From Mya arenaria (taxonomy: Eukaryota; Mollusca; Bivalvia; Myida; Myidae), in the NCBI RefSeq assembly GCF_026914265.1, contig NC_069129.1, forward strand, positions 19,143,945 to 19,207,944: a stretch of DNA of 64,000 nucleotides, written 5' to 3'. The notes under the pieces were generated by a model. It saw only the letters and a list, made by a program, of their open reading frames with translations. It was not told the origin of the DNA and ran no database searches. Position 1 is the first letter of the stretch, and the number at the start of each line of letters is the position of its first letter. Made by a program: the position numbers and the translations under genes. Below, one piece after another: positions 23,661-34,871 of the stretch.

Positions 23661-24885
23661 TTGTATTGATAAATTTAATAATTTTCTTTATATATATACA
23701 TCTATGTATCAGCTTGTTGTTGTTTTTTTTCAAAATAATGTCGAGAAATATTAAACTGTTTATATTTTATTTTGTATATGTATGGCAGTGTAATTATCTA
23801 TACTAATTAGTTAGAAAGGCTTTAAAGTACAACATTTTTCCTTTACAGCACTAAACATTCTTGATGGGTAAAGTACCTGAAGGTGCATGAAAACCAAATC
23901 AGCATTGACTCAGCATTGAGTAGTTATCATCTGTGCAAACACTACAAGTACAAAGCATGGGAACAAACCAAACTTCAAATGTTGAAGAGTGAAGAATTAT
24001 TATGAAAAAAACTAATTGTTAGAATGCCAATGACGAAATAAAACAGACATACATCAAATTACACACAGAGATTGTTTACATGTTATAATATTAAAAAAAA
24101 ACAACATTAGTTGAGAACTTTCACTCTGATATTTTTGGAGGGGCGAGCCCACTTAGTGTTCTTGTTTCTTCATATATTTTAGTTTAAAAGTTCACTCATT
24201 TGTTTTAAACTCTGTATTCTGAGTTAGTATCATAAGTAAAATTCATTTATTTGAAAGAGTACATTTTATGAATAAGTCCAATTAAGCTTTATAATTTTTT
24301 ACAAGAAAAAGGTTGATTTTTAAGCATTTTATTAGCTATAAAAATGTATGGTAACATGACATTATGTATATTTTCTTCAAAACTGGACGGTAAACTATCA
24401 TAAATTGTCTTTTAAATTGTTCAATAGACATCATAGATAATATCTAAAATGATTTCAGCAGCTTGCCTTATAGTTAACTATTTTTTATGAATTTTATAAA
24501 ACTGCTATATATTTTCAAACATCGAAAAACTGCTCTTTTCCGAAGAATCGTAAGATCAATCAAAATGATTTTTTTCCATGTGTATCAATAATGTGTTCGT
24601 TTGAACTTAAGTTTTCTGTTAACTGAAGTTTATTTTACCAGAAACTGTTGTGTTTATTTCATAATCTCTGATAATGCGAAAAAAAATCAAATATAGACAA
24701 AATATTTACTTGTCGCTTTTTGTAGTCCTTGGAGTTTGGGGGTGGGTGTAATGAAACATAAATAACTTTTTTAATTCACGGTAAAAAATCTTCAAAATTT
24801 GGATAAAAGTCCCATAGTGTACCGTGATTATAACTATGTTGTCGGTTAAAGCTTTTGAAAAAGTGTGTATTACGCGGCTAATACC
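23007..24885. mobile_element. TTAA-flanked element (piggyBac-like), nested
   Basis: Ends are inverted GGTATTAGCC / GGCTAATACC, directly bordered by TTAA on both sides (23003-23006 and 24886-24889), the target site characteristic of piggyBac-type elements. The interior (1,879 bp) contains a GAT microsatellite and no recognisable transposase, so it is non-autonomous. It inserted at the end of the zinc-finger exon after that exon was already in the larger element. Confidence 0.75.
23568..23660. repeat. (GAT)n microsatellite
   Basis: About 30 GAT units with two interruptions. It produces poly-Met and poly-His frames on the two strands, which are not genes. Confidence 0.95.
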
Positions 24886-25499
24886 TTAAAGAGCATAATA
24901 ATCTAGATGTAGTAAATTTAACGTTTATTCATGTGGTGCCATGCAATGCCATATATTTGCCATATTATTTTACAGGATCATATTTATGCATATAGTTTTT
25001 TGTTCACATTGTTATTTGATTCCACTTTACAACACCAATAGAAAAGTTTTGTGCCATGAACTGTTAATGTGCAATATAAATTTACAAAATAGTGATAAAT
25101 AGTCTGTGATGAATACAATCAAAATAAATACATAATAGTTTCTTTTTATTCACCAATTTAAGCAATGCACTATTATGCTTGTGGTGAAAAAGAAGACATC
25201 ACACGTAAACTATTTGACGGTTTCGAATGTCTTACATACACGTGACAACACAGCGACAACGATAACTTCAATGAAATTGTCAAACTAACATATTATACAT
25301 TGATTCTAATTCTCAGTATTACAGTTCAGGCAATTTCAATTGTATTTTGATGGCGAAACCTTGTAGAGAGGGGAACGGAATGGTGATTTCAAAGGAGATA
25401 GAACTGGTGTCATTCCTTGGAGAATTACTTGTGTATGACATTTTGCTGGAGAAAACAATTTTGCTGGGTAAAAATGTTTTCCGCTTTTTGTTTCACGGT

Positions 25500-25593
25500 T
25501 TAAATCATTTTGGATGCCTCGTTTAGTGGTATTTCTTCTAGTTCGTTTTTGTTTGGGTCTATGGAGCGAAAGTGTGGACTTCTTCTACGCATT
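25500..25593 (-). pseudogene. Terminal-exon-like fragment in the 5.48-kb element
   Basis: On the minus strand, 'gcattttatttcag' forms a strong acceptor ending at 25594. The following frame, 'MRRRSPHFRSIDPNKN' to 'ASKMI' stop, is charged and reads like a protein tail. The frame upstream of the acceptor is low-complexity in character and is taken as intron. Family unknown. Like the zinc-finger fragment, it may be a host exon carried by the element. Confidence 0.35.
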
Positions 25594-26396
25594 CTGAAAT
25601 AAAATGCAAAGCATTGTACGCATATACATCGTTTTACTAAACAAGAGCGAACGATAACCCTCGTATGTTGTTTCAAAGTCGAAAAATGAACATAAATAAA
25701 ACAATGTAGAAGTATAAATGTTGTTGTTGGACATGTGTATACTCTATCGTGCAATATGTGTACCAAAGTTTGGCTGAATATATAACCGGTTCTTAAGGAG
25801 TCGCAGTCAACGAACAGCCAGACTCTCAACCCACAAACAGACGAACTAATACAAATCATTTTAATAGATGGCATGGATTTACACGTGCTATACATTAAAT
25901 TAGCAACACAAATGAGTATGCCAATCATAGACGGTGGAATTATTCTTAATTAAGCATCGTTTCAATAACTTGACATATTGGATGGAGGTATAATATATTT
26001 ATAAACTTTAAATGCTAGGGCATGTATTGTACTGTTTTCGTACTGTATGTATATTATACTATAATTAAAATGCATAGCACATTTAATATCATACAATAAG
26101 TGTTCTCCGTTCACTTTGCACATCGAAAATTGTTTAAAGAGGTAAAGGGGTTTATTATAATAGGGAATATTTCTATTTCTATAAAATACACATCGAAGAA
26201 ATTTAATAATAAACAGATAAAATAGTGCTTACTTACACGAAATATTAATCCGACTCATTTCAGAACTCGTCTGGAAAGCGTTTTAAGTAGGCCGGACAGA
26301 CTTGTAGTGCAGCATAATCTACAAAGAAGGGAACAGTTTGAAATTATTAATGAGAAATGCTATAAGCATGAAATCGTTCGGACAATGCACTCATAA

Positions 26397-26893
26397 ATAT
26401 TTCATAATAAAGAAAAAGTAATGTAAATGTCACTTATAGGTTAATTAAAAAATCGTCCGGACAATGTACTCATAAATATTTTGTACGGACAATGTACTCG
26501 CTTTGAAAATTGTCCAGAACTTTTGTTTAACACGGAACTATCACTTGAAACTTACAACGAAGTAAATATTTGCAAATTTAATCAATATTTTGTAGACTTT
26601 TGTTTCATACTCCTGCTTTTTGCGCTAAAACACACGGAAATCAGACTGATACGGACAATGTACTCACATAAATAAAATCTGTATCGAGTTTCAGGCTTAA
26701 ACTAAGCAAACCTTCGAAAAACAAAACACACGCGAGTAAACTGTGTTACAATGCGGGTACTCTGCGCCTATTCTAAAGATCTTACCTTAATATTTACCAT
26801 CCGTAAACGCCAAGTTTATGTGTTGATGCGGTCGAATATTTCGCCATCTTGTACGGCCAATGTACTATAGTGATCACGTGATACTCCCCTGTG
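26397..26893 (-). repeat. Right terminal inverted repeat of the 5.48-kb element
   Basis: Inverted counterpart of 21412-21907, with the GAGTACATTGTCCG motifs complemented. A few single-base differences separate the two arms, so the insertion is not brand new but is young. Confidence 0.85.
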
Positions 26894-26898
26894 TGTTT

Positions 26899-28600
26899 GA
26901 TAACTTTATTTTGTACTTGGGATCTTCAACTTTAACTTCACTGTTTATGAACATGAAAATCGTCATGACCAATATTTTTAAGTTAGTTGGTCTTGGTGGG
27001 TTTGTTCTAATAAATATCGTGCTAATGTGCTTTCGTTATATATGATTTGCATGTATACATACAGTTATGACCTTGTAGGTTACACATGTACTTTGAATGT
27101 ATTTGAATACTACATATTGACAATTTTCTAAACAGTACACAGTAAACAGTAAAGTAACTTATAGTAAAACAAGATAAAATTTGTATAGTTTTGTACACAA
27201 TTATGACTGAGCTTGATAGAAATAATTTTATTATTCCCCATATAGAACATTTGTAAAAGAATCGTTAGAGTAGTTAGTATTTGCGCAGTTTCCGGTAAAT
27301 AATGTTGTTACATCTGTAATGTTAGAAAGCTTTTGAGTAACTATGGTTGTGCTTCTGTATTTGATATTGTTAATTTAACGAGTGTTAAGTCATTTTTTGT
27401 GTGAATTTAAAACTAAAAGGTTGATTGTTTAAAGCAAGAGTGGAAAATATCTCTATTTAAAACTATTCAATTATTTTAAAACAACATTTGAATATGACAC
27501 CTATTTTGAGGCTTTACCTTAAAGGCTACGCATTTTCTTTTGTAGACTTAGGCTTTCTGTTCATCGTTTCAGTAATCAAAAGGGTCTCAGATATACACGG
27601 AATCGTATCAAATGTATATAAAGGTTATGTTTATGTTGCAAATCAAGGGATATAGAAGACGATTTCCATTTTTTATGAATTGTCCATATTTTTACATTAT
27701 TCGAAGAAAATACATTAAACGATGTTATTATATTCCTTAGTGAGTTTCACTGTTTGTTTGAGTACAGGCACCATTACCTTGATATAAATGCATACTCCCC
27801 TTCATATATGTAAACCTTTGCAATGGCAGTAGTATATAACATACTTATTTAGATAATTTGTTTTTGTTGTTGTTGTTATTTTTACAAAAAATAAATACCA
27901 TGACTCCTGATGATTCAAATATATATCAAATTTCTTTCAAGCTTTTCGATGAAATATGGAGTTTTATCATTGAAATAACAACAGTGAACATATCAATTTG
28001 ATATTTTCACTGCAAACTAAAGAGCGAAATTATCAATTTTAAGGACAACTTATAAAATACATTGCAGTAACTTCCCCTTGATCGAAACAAATTGCGTCAC
28101 TTCAGAATCAGAAAATGTTGCCACAAACGTAATTTGAAATTCAAGATTAGATAAGATATATGTTATAGTTACATGAAATGAATTAAAATCTTAATGATTA
28201 AGAATGGGTTGAAACATGTTTTCTACGACACTTAAAATACGATCTTACACTGAAATCAACAAATATCCTCTATGTCATTGTTTAAATTGTATTGTAACTA
28301 GTGTATGTCTTATGTTCATGTAATTAGTTATTGTTATTAAAATTGTTGCTTTTATTGGCCTCGTTCTTAAATTAAACTGCAATCTGAAAATGTTTCTATG
28401 TAACTTCAATTGTTAATCAAACAACTTTAGCCATTATTTAAATAGATAAAAATCAGTGTACATACCATTTTGTTGTTATTCATTTGATATATAAAGGAAT
28501 ATAAATATTTTTGAGCTTTGTTCTTTATTATTATAATTATCATAACGATGTGATTTTTGATATTTTTCTTTCTGCATGTTTCTATGTATGACGAGAAATG
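26899..28600. other. No gene recognised
   Basis: AT-rich. The first bases continue the 3' flank of family copy 2. The frame 26860-27045 spans the element boundary and is not a gene. Confidence 0.45.
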
Positions 28601-28619
28601 GCATAGTTGAAGAGTAAAT

Positions 28620-28714
28620 CTTCTACTTCTCCTTCTTCTTTCTTCTTCTTTCTTCTTTTTTTTTTTTTCTTCTTTCTTCTCTTTCTTCTTCTTCTTCTTC
28701 TTCTTCTTCTTCTT

Positions 28715-28745
<31 letters not shown>

Positions 28746-28820
28746 TTTTACTTTTTCTTCTTATTTTACTTTTTCTTCTCCTACTTCTCCTTCTTTTTCA
28801 TCTTCTTTTCTTCTTACAGA
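28620..28820. repeat. (TTC)n microsatellite
   Basis: Long pyrimidine tract of TTC units with T-rich interruptions. It gives a spurious Phe/Leu-rich frame. Confidence 0.95.
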
Positions 28821-28959
28821 CAGTTTTGGAAGAGGTTTAATTATTATTCATAACCTTATGACATCTATACTCATTAAGTGCTCATTGCAGTGTTAGATCT
28901 TATAGTTCACCTTTGTGAACACCAAAAGTAAATATTTCACTCGTGATCATGCCCGGAAT

Positions 28960-29760
28960 TCCATTCCGCCTCCTGGAAAAGGTTTCCGAAAAAGAAATAT
29001 GGTCTCGAACTAAGAAGAAATACTAGGCATGTATGGCTTTGAATCCACCAATTTCTTTTATAGTCAATTGGGGGGATTTAGGTATTCATCTTCATATAGT
29101 GATTCTTTATCAAGAGTGTTCAAATTATGTCTCTTGGATAAAAAAGACCCCGCCGAAGGGGTCCTAGGTGTTCCATATACTTATACAGTAACACTTTTGA
29201 TAAACTTCTTCTTTGAAACAGCAAGGCCGAGACGTTTTAACAATTGGTATGTAGCCTCATGTAGTGGCCGGTTACCAATATTGTTGAAAGTATGTTCCTG
29301 GGATCAAAGCTGGTCCCAACAAGGAAGTCCCAGATTTTTTATGTACTTATATAGTGAAAAATTGAAATTGTCTTCTCTGAAACAGCATGACCAAGACCTT
29401 TGATATTTGGTCTATAGTCTCATTTAGTGGCTTTTTACCTAAATTGTTTGAATAATCCCCATAAGGTCAAAAATGGCCACACCCCGGGACGTTTTCTATA
29501 TACTTCTATAGTAAAATTTGATAGATCGTCGTCTCTAAATCCACATGGCCCAGACCTTTGATATTTTGTTTATAGCCTGATGTAGTGGCCTATTACCAAA
29601 CTTGTTTAATTAATGTCCCTGGAGTCAAATCTGACCATCTCAGGAACTTATATTATTGTAAAATCCTTGAAGATTGCCTCAGATAAAGCCATGCTGAGAA
29701 TTTTGATAAGTAGTATGTAGCCTCATGAAGTAACCTTTTTAATTCAAACGTATACAAAAG
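28960..29760. repeat. Diverged 166-bp repeat array, reverse orientation
   Basis: About four to five units of roughly 165 bp marked by 'tgtagcctcatgtagtggcc', 'tttgatattt' and 'tactt-tatagt-aaaa'. The unit 'ggccacaccccgggacg' is the reverse complement of the C/G block at 1-480. The 124-codon frame at 29029-29403 falls in the repeat and is not a gene. Confidence 0.7.
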
Positions 29761-29769
29761 GCACTTCGT

Positions 29770-30700
29770 ACAGCTATACGCGGAACACATTTAACATGTA
29801 TGTAAAAAGTATCTTTCATATGATGAAAAAACCCATTTTTTGCGATTTTCTGATATAGAAAAGGGGGAGATAGATTGGGCGAAGAAAAATAAAATAAAGA
29901 GGAAAGAAAATGCCCATAAAAGGATTTGAATAAAAAGAAAAAGACAAACTGGCTTTTTAAAATGTATTATATGTCTGTTGATTATAAAAGAACAGCGCAT
30001 TTTTTCGAATGGACATTTTGTTTATCTTTCATAATAGCTATTTCACGTTCAATATTGATTCGAATATACTTGTATAAGTATTTTTCAAAATTGTGGAAGT
30101 AAGGAATTGTTTCTCTTCTTTTTTAACAGAAAATGTAGTATTTTAGAAGTATAACTATAAAGTTAATGCAGCTATAATTTCTTTTAACGTTTATTCCCAA
30201 TACAACATTTTTTTAAAGTTAGTTCAATTCTAATATTTTTTGAGTGGAGAAAGCGTTTTAAGTCATGGAAGGCACCAGGAAGATCATTTCCAGTGAATGT
30301 TACTGCAAAAACCTGATCAGAAGTAGCCATTGTTTACTTTCTTTGTACTACCTTCCTGGAAATTGTGTATCACGTGGTAAATATAGCAGAGAGCAATGAC
30401 GTAGTTATAAATCCCTCCGATATTGCGTGCTGAATTTTCACTGCTGGATACAGAAAAGGAATTTGATAGGCATATAATAAATGTTTCTATCGTTATTGAT
30501 TATTATGTTGTTTATAATGTAATATTTTATCATGTTGTTATTTTTTTTATTGAATACAAAGATTGTACTGATTAAGTAGACTCTAGTTAATTTTTGATGG
30601 ATTTTAAAATGATTGTGACTAATTACATCAATTGTTTATATGACAACCGAGGCCAATATTTAAATGGTTATAAATCAATGTGCATGTACCATTTTGTGAT
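29770..30700. other. Otherwise empty AT-rich stretch
   Basis: Apart from the short frame at 30184-30330 nothing is recognisable. Confidence 0.4.
30184..30330 (-). CDS. Possible short coding exon, 48 codons
   Basis: Minus-strand ATG at 30330 with context 'aaacaATGG'. The frame reads 'MATSDQVFAVTFTGNDLPGA' and then 'FHDLKRFLHSKN' before ending at 30184. Composition is balanced and protein-like, unlike the AT-rich surroundings. A TATA-like 'tttataac' lies about 75 bases upstream. I do not recognise the peptide. It may be a first exon or small protein, or chance; no clear donor is visible. Confidence 0.25.
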   Translation of the reverse strand: MATSDQVFAVTFTGNDLPGAFHDLKRFLHSKNIRIELTLKKCCIGNKR

Positions 30701-30717
30701 TTGAATATCAGTTTATG

Positions 30718-31011
30718 ACCATACCTCCTATGCCTTTTACCATACCCTAAACACCGTATTCATGGTCTATCAAACATGACCCAAGTTACTTCCCCCCGCT
30801 AAACCCGACACACCGCATTCTGAGTCTACCAGACACGGCTCAGGTTAGGTCCCCTTACCATACCCTAAACACCGCATTCTAAGTCTTTCAGACACGACCA
30901 ATGTTTCTTCCCCTTACTATTCCCGACACACCTCTGAGTTGATCAGACACGACCCAGGATGGTTCCCCTTACCATACCTAAACACCGCATTCTGGGTCTA
31001 TAAGTCAAGAC
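30718..31011. repeat. Minisatellite, about 62-bp unit, five units
   Basis: Units share 'ccttaccataccctaaacac', 'cgcattctgagtct' and 'cagacacgaccca', with moderate divergence. Non-coding. Confidence 0.8.
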
Positions 31012-31139
31012 CTTAACACTGCTGACGCTCCTTTATTTTTGTTCAGTAGCGACGAATGCTATTGAAGTTGATGTCTGAAGTTCTTTTAGGAAGGTTAATA
31101 AATGATGAAAATACGGACAGATGAGTGCGTGTTTTATTT

Positions 31140-33230
31140 GTGCATTATACTACATATTATTACTAAACTATTTAATATTGTAATTTCTATTACCTTAACT
31201 CAGGGTTTAAATTTAGACGCGCATACTCGCAAAAAGCGAGTGAAAAATAAATATTGTGGGATTTTAGGTTAAGCCCGCATAATTCTGCAAATGGATGTTA
31301 GATATATATATATTAAACACATGACTGGGACAATATATACTTACCTTCGACTACTGCTTTTTGCTCAAGTAGACAAATGATATGGACATTCTAGCCAATA
31401 CGCTGAACTTGTAGAGAACTCAGCCTACGGGTTCTCGCCTTATTATGCCACTATGGGACGTACTAGGCTTGAGCTGAACATATAGTGACCACTGCTTACT
31501 GTTTATTTCTTAAGTAAAAACAGAGTAGGAACATACTAGGCCTGATCTGAACAAATAATGGTCTTCCCTACTAGTTGTCGCCTTAGAGCGACATTTAAAG
31601 GCACAACTGAGGCATGCGCTGAGTACATAGTGACATAAGCTTACTGGTTGTCGTCTTTTAGCAAAACTGAAAGGTACGTACTAGGCATGAGTTGAACATA
31701 TAGTGACCTCCGCCTGTTGGTTGTTGCCTCATAAAGACACTAATTTAAACGTAGTGGGCCGGAGCTAACATTGGCGGAGTTAACCTCCGCCAATGCATGT
31801 CGCACTAGTAGGCACATACTAAAAACATACCAGATCTAATCTGAATAATAAGTGACATAAGCCTATTGGTTGTCGCCAAGTCCTAAGCTGAACACATAGT
31901 GAATCACGCTTACCGGTTGTCGTCTTATAACGAAACCAATAGGATATACTAGGCGCGAGTTAAACATATAGTGACAACAGCGTACTGGTTTCGCCTTAGT
32001 TTGACAATGATAGAAACGTACATGACCTTGAATTAACATAAAGTGACTTCCACCTGCAGCTTGTCGCCTCATAATGACAACAATTCGGACGTACCAGGCC
32101 TGAGCTGAACATATAGTGACCTCCGCGTAGTGGTTGTTGCCTTATAAAGACACTAATTTGGACAAACTGGATCAGTGCTCAACATATAGAAACCTCCGCC
32201 TATTGCATGCCACCCTACTAAGCATTTACTAGGGACATACTAGATCTGAACTAAACATTAAGTGACCTCAGCCTATTGGTTGTCGCCCTAGTAGGCACGC
32301 AATAGGGACATACTGGTACTGAACACAGCGAACCACGCTTACTGGTTGTTGCCTTATAACGAAACCAATAGAAACATACTAAGAATTAGCTTAACATTAT
32401 AGTCATCTTATGATGATACTGATAGAAACGTACAAGGCCTTATCTTAACATATAGTGACCTCCGCTTACTGATTATCTACCTTGTAAACAAATAGTATGG
32501 ACATATTGCCTGAGCTGATCAGATACAGAGCTCCCTACTGACCTACTGGGTATTGCCTTAAAGAGACACATATAAGAACATAATTGGTCTGTGTTGAACG
32601 TATACTGATCATCCTTACTAGTTGTCACCTTATAGCGACACTCATGGCTCTATACAAAATCTGGTTTCGCAACTTTTAGAATCGCAAATATTTTTAAGAG
32701 TGTCAATATCTTGCAACAACATAACACGGTCACCCTCTAATTATTCAATATGATCTTTCAGATTGTGCATATATTTTTTCATTAGTATCTTGTCTACTAT
32801 CAATGTTGTTCATTCGTGTCTGTAACCCTTCGCAAACAGATTTTACATCATGAACATCAACAATAATATTTGATATACCTGTTTTAATATCTTTAATTTC
32901 GGACTTTAAATCATTGTTACATTTATTAATTGCCAATAATATTTCATTTTAATCACTCATTGGCCCTGGATTTGATTCAGTGTCATTTGAAAGAAGTAGA
33001 AGCCTCGAGGAGAACGTTGTATACTTGTTTGAGGACCACGCAGTCAAGTTATTGTACTTGTTGTCGCCAAAGTAGGAACATGGTAGGGCCTTTATAGTCC
33101 TGAGCCAAACATTTTAGTGATCTCAACCTACTGATTGTCGCTTTATACAAACAGGTATTGTCCCGAGCATTTATTGACCTCTGCCTGGTTGTCATTCTTA
33201 GTGAGGGTCAAAATTAAAAAATAGGCTATA
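31140..33230 (+). repeat. Minisatellite-bearing repeat element, forward copy
   Basis: Starts with an AT-rich leader ending 'ccttaactcagggttt' and 'gcgcatactcgc' (about 31200-31235). It then carries many diverged units of about 75-90 bp built on 'gaacatatagtgacctccgc' and 'ctactggttgtcgcc'. The leader and units recur as reverse complement at 52500-53640, so the leader is a fixed part of the element. It could be a satellite-containing mobile element; no transposase seen. Confidence 0.7.
32690..32965 (-). pseudogene. Coiled-coil frame fragment, possible LINE ORF1 relic
   Basis: On the minus strand a short 'MSD' start is followed by a stop and then 'LLAINKCNNDLKSEIKDIK', 'VHDVKSVCEGLQTRMNNIDS' and, after a frame change, 'GDRVMLLQDIDTLKN'. 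The heptad pattern suggests a coiled coil such as found in first frames of non-LTR retrotransposons. No RNA-binding domain or partner reverse transcriptase lies beside it, so the assignment is tentative. Confidence 0.35.
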
Positions 33231-33234
33231 GCGA

Positions 33235-34070
33235 GTAAATGCTCAGCTTCTTATTTAATAGACTGTCGAAATATCCTGTAACTCGTTTTCAACTCGTCAA
33301 TCCGGCATGTGCAGTGAAGAGCCAGCCTTGCGGTATTTTATTTGGGTCAAAAGACAGACGGTCAATTATAAATCCTAAACCGATGGAAGGATATGAAATA
33401 ACTGCAGAAATGTTCACCCCATCGAGATGTCGGGCATGGCGCATGTACAAGCCAATGAACGTTCAAGACGGAACCGTTTGCTTGTATCGTGTTTGATGTT
33501 ATTGCCGCGTTAATACTGTTTTAAAAACGAAATTGTGCGTGTAAACTAAACTTAACATTTTTTCACATTCAAACATAAACTTTCCACATGTACTCCTAGC
33601 AAAGGTACTCTTGTGTACTGTAATGACCAAATGTTAGTCATAGCTATTGTCAGTAATCAGTTGTTCTATATCAGTACAAGAACAATGGTATAGATGACTC
33701 ATAATTTTGTTGAGTGTATTATCATTCCTTATGCAATGAAAATAACTAAATGAAATCAATCAAGTTGTGAGTTGATCTTGAAGTTTTATTATTCAGTTGT
33801 TATTTATATAACATGATCATTTGAATGAATGAATTTTTGGTACGGTTCCTGTTATTTGTTACGATTTGGTTTGAAATGATCAGATTTATAGCTGTATATC
33901 GTTTCTACAAAACTGAATGAATAATTGAAAACACATTCTAGTAAAAGCCTGAGTTGACTCTTAACCATTTTTCAGTTGTATACGTCATTTTAAGCAATAT
34001 CATTTTAAAATATATTCTCATTGAAATTTAATCAGCCGTAGCTTGGCATATGATACTATACATACAATTT
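33235..34070. other. No gene recognised; 5' flank of family copy 3
   Basis: An 85-codon frame at 33239-33496 has ordinary amino-acid composition but no recognisable motif, and ends in a long AT-rich stretch. The rest is AT-rich. Confidence 0.35.
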
Positions 34071-34075
34071 AACAT

Positions 34076-34084
34076 TATAAATAG
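34076..34084 (+). promoter_or_regulatory. TATA box of family copy 3
   Basis: TATAAATAG lies 48 bases before the exon-1 ATG. The same motif precedes the fourth copy at 46065-46073, 44 bases before its ATG, followed in both by an 'ATCGAAA..' block. Conservation between otherwise diverged copies supports a core promoter with a very short leader. Confidence 0.6.
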
Positions 34085-34123
34085 ACACGTACATAATACA
34101 TGGGAAATCGAAACTAGGCAAAA

Positions 34124-34332
34124 ATGGCGAATGTTCAGGTAAAGGACATGCTAAAAGATGAACACAAAAGGAATTATGTTTCATGTAAGATCGCTCTTGA
34201 TAAAACAGGCGAGGCCGTGTTGCCTTTTTCGGAAGCCAAACTTAAATATGTACATCAGCGAATCTCACAACAAGTCGGAAATCGAATTATTTGTCAAAAC
34301 CAGTGCAGTAATGGAATACGAGATGTCAACAG
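34124..34332 (+). CDS. Exon 1 of copy 3, start of HEPN region
   Basis: ATG in context 'caaaaATGGCG'. Encodes 'MANVQVKDMLKDEHKRNYVS', 'KIALDKTGEAVLPFSEAK', 'QRISQQVGN' and 'GIRDVNR'. Ends at a consensus donor (aacag|gtaagg), phase 2, which joins exon 2 to give 'RDVNRWCITCG'. Intact, with close relatives at 10691 (-), 46109 and 59469. The pattern K-IALDxTG-xVL resembles the start of DZIP3-like HEPN regions of bivalve proteins. Confidence 0.75.
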
Positions 34333-34871
34333 GTAAGGCAATTTGCATGGGTTTTTTTGTTTACCTATCTAAGGTTATATTATATATTTTTTACTATGGA
34401 GACATTCAATATGATCTGACATTCACTGGCAGAAAGTAATAGTAATTGATTAGTTCAATACGACAAGGTTAATATCTTAATTGATAATGTATTCTTAAGA
34501 AACCAAATAAGAAGTAAAAAACTATCAGTATGGAAAAAAAACGCGCCAATAATATTCTTTTTTGAATTACGTAAACTCTTGGAAAATGTACTCCCTTAAG
34601 ATATACAACGGAAATAGTAAGTCGGAAATGACGTCACTAGACTTAAACAAGCTTTTTCACCGTTGATGTTTGTTTGTAACTGCTGAATCATGTATCAATG
34701 ATGTGCTATTTATATGAGTACGAAAAACCCAAAACCAATGCAATATGGGCATATTGTTCTGAACTTTGTTTAAGTGAACAACCTTATTAACATCATCGTT
34801 GATAACTTTTAAATAAGTATTACTCTGTAAATTTCAAGGACACCGTTTTACTGTCAACGCTTAATTAACCA

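Larger units (their letters stand above)
21412..26893. mobile_element. 5.48-kb DNA element with long inverted ends and 5-bp target duplication
   Basis: Left (21412-about 21907) and right (about 26397-26893) ends are inverted copies, near identical over about 496 bp, both ending in CACAGGGGAG. The flanks carry the identical pentamer TGTTT (21407-21411 and 26894-26898). The homologous 3' flank of the 34-kb copy (about 41930) aligns across the joined flanks without the element, showing an empty site. No transposase was recognised, so it is likely non-autonomous. CACAG ends with a 5-bp duplication do not match one superfamily cleanly; Transib-like and CMC-like are possible. It holds exon-like fragments and nested insertions, listed separately. 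Confidence 0.85.

Noticed and set aside
23512-23754. Poly-His and poly-Met frames
   Set aside because: Products of the GAT microsatellite.
28607-28840. Leu/Phe-rich frame resembling a membrane protein
   Set aside because: Product of the TTC microsatellite.
29029-29403. 124-codon forward frame as a gene
   Set aside because: It lies wholly inside the diverged 166-bp repeat array.
33239-33496. 85-codon forward frame as a gene
   Set aside because: Ordinary composition but no recognisable domain, splice context or homologue within the window.
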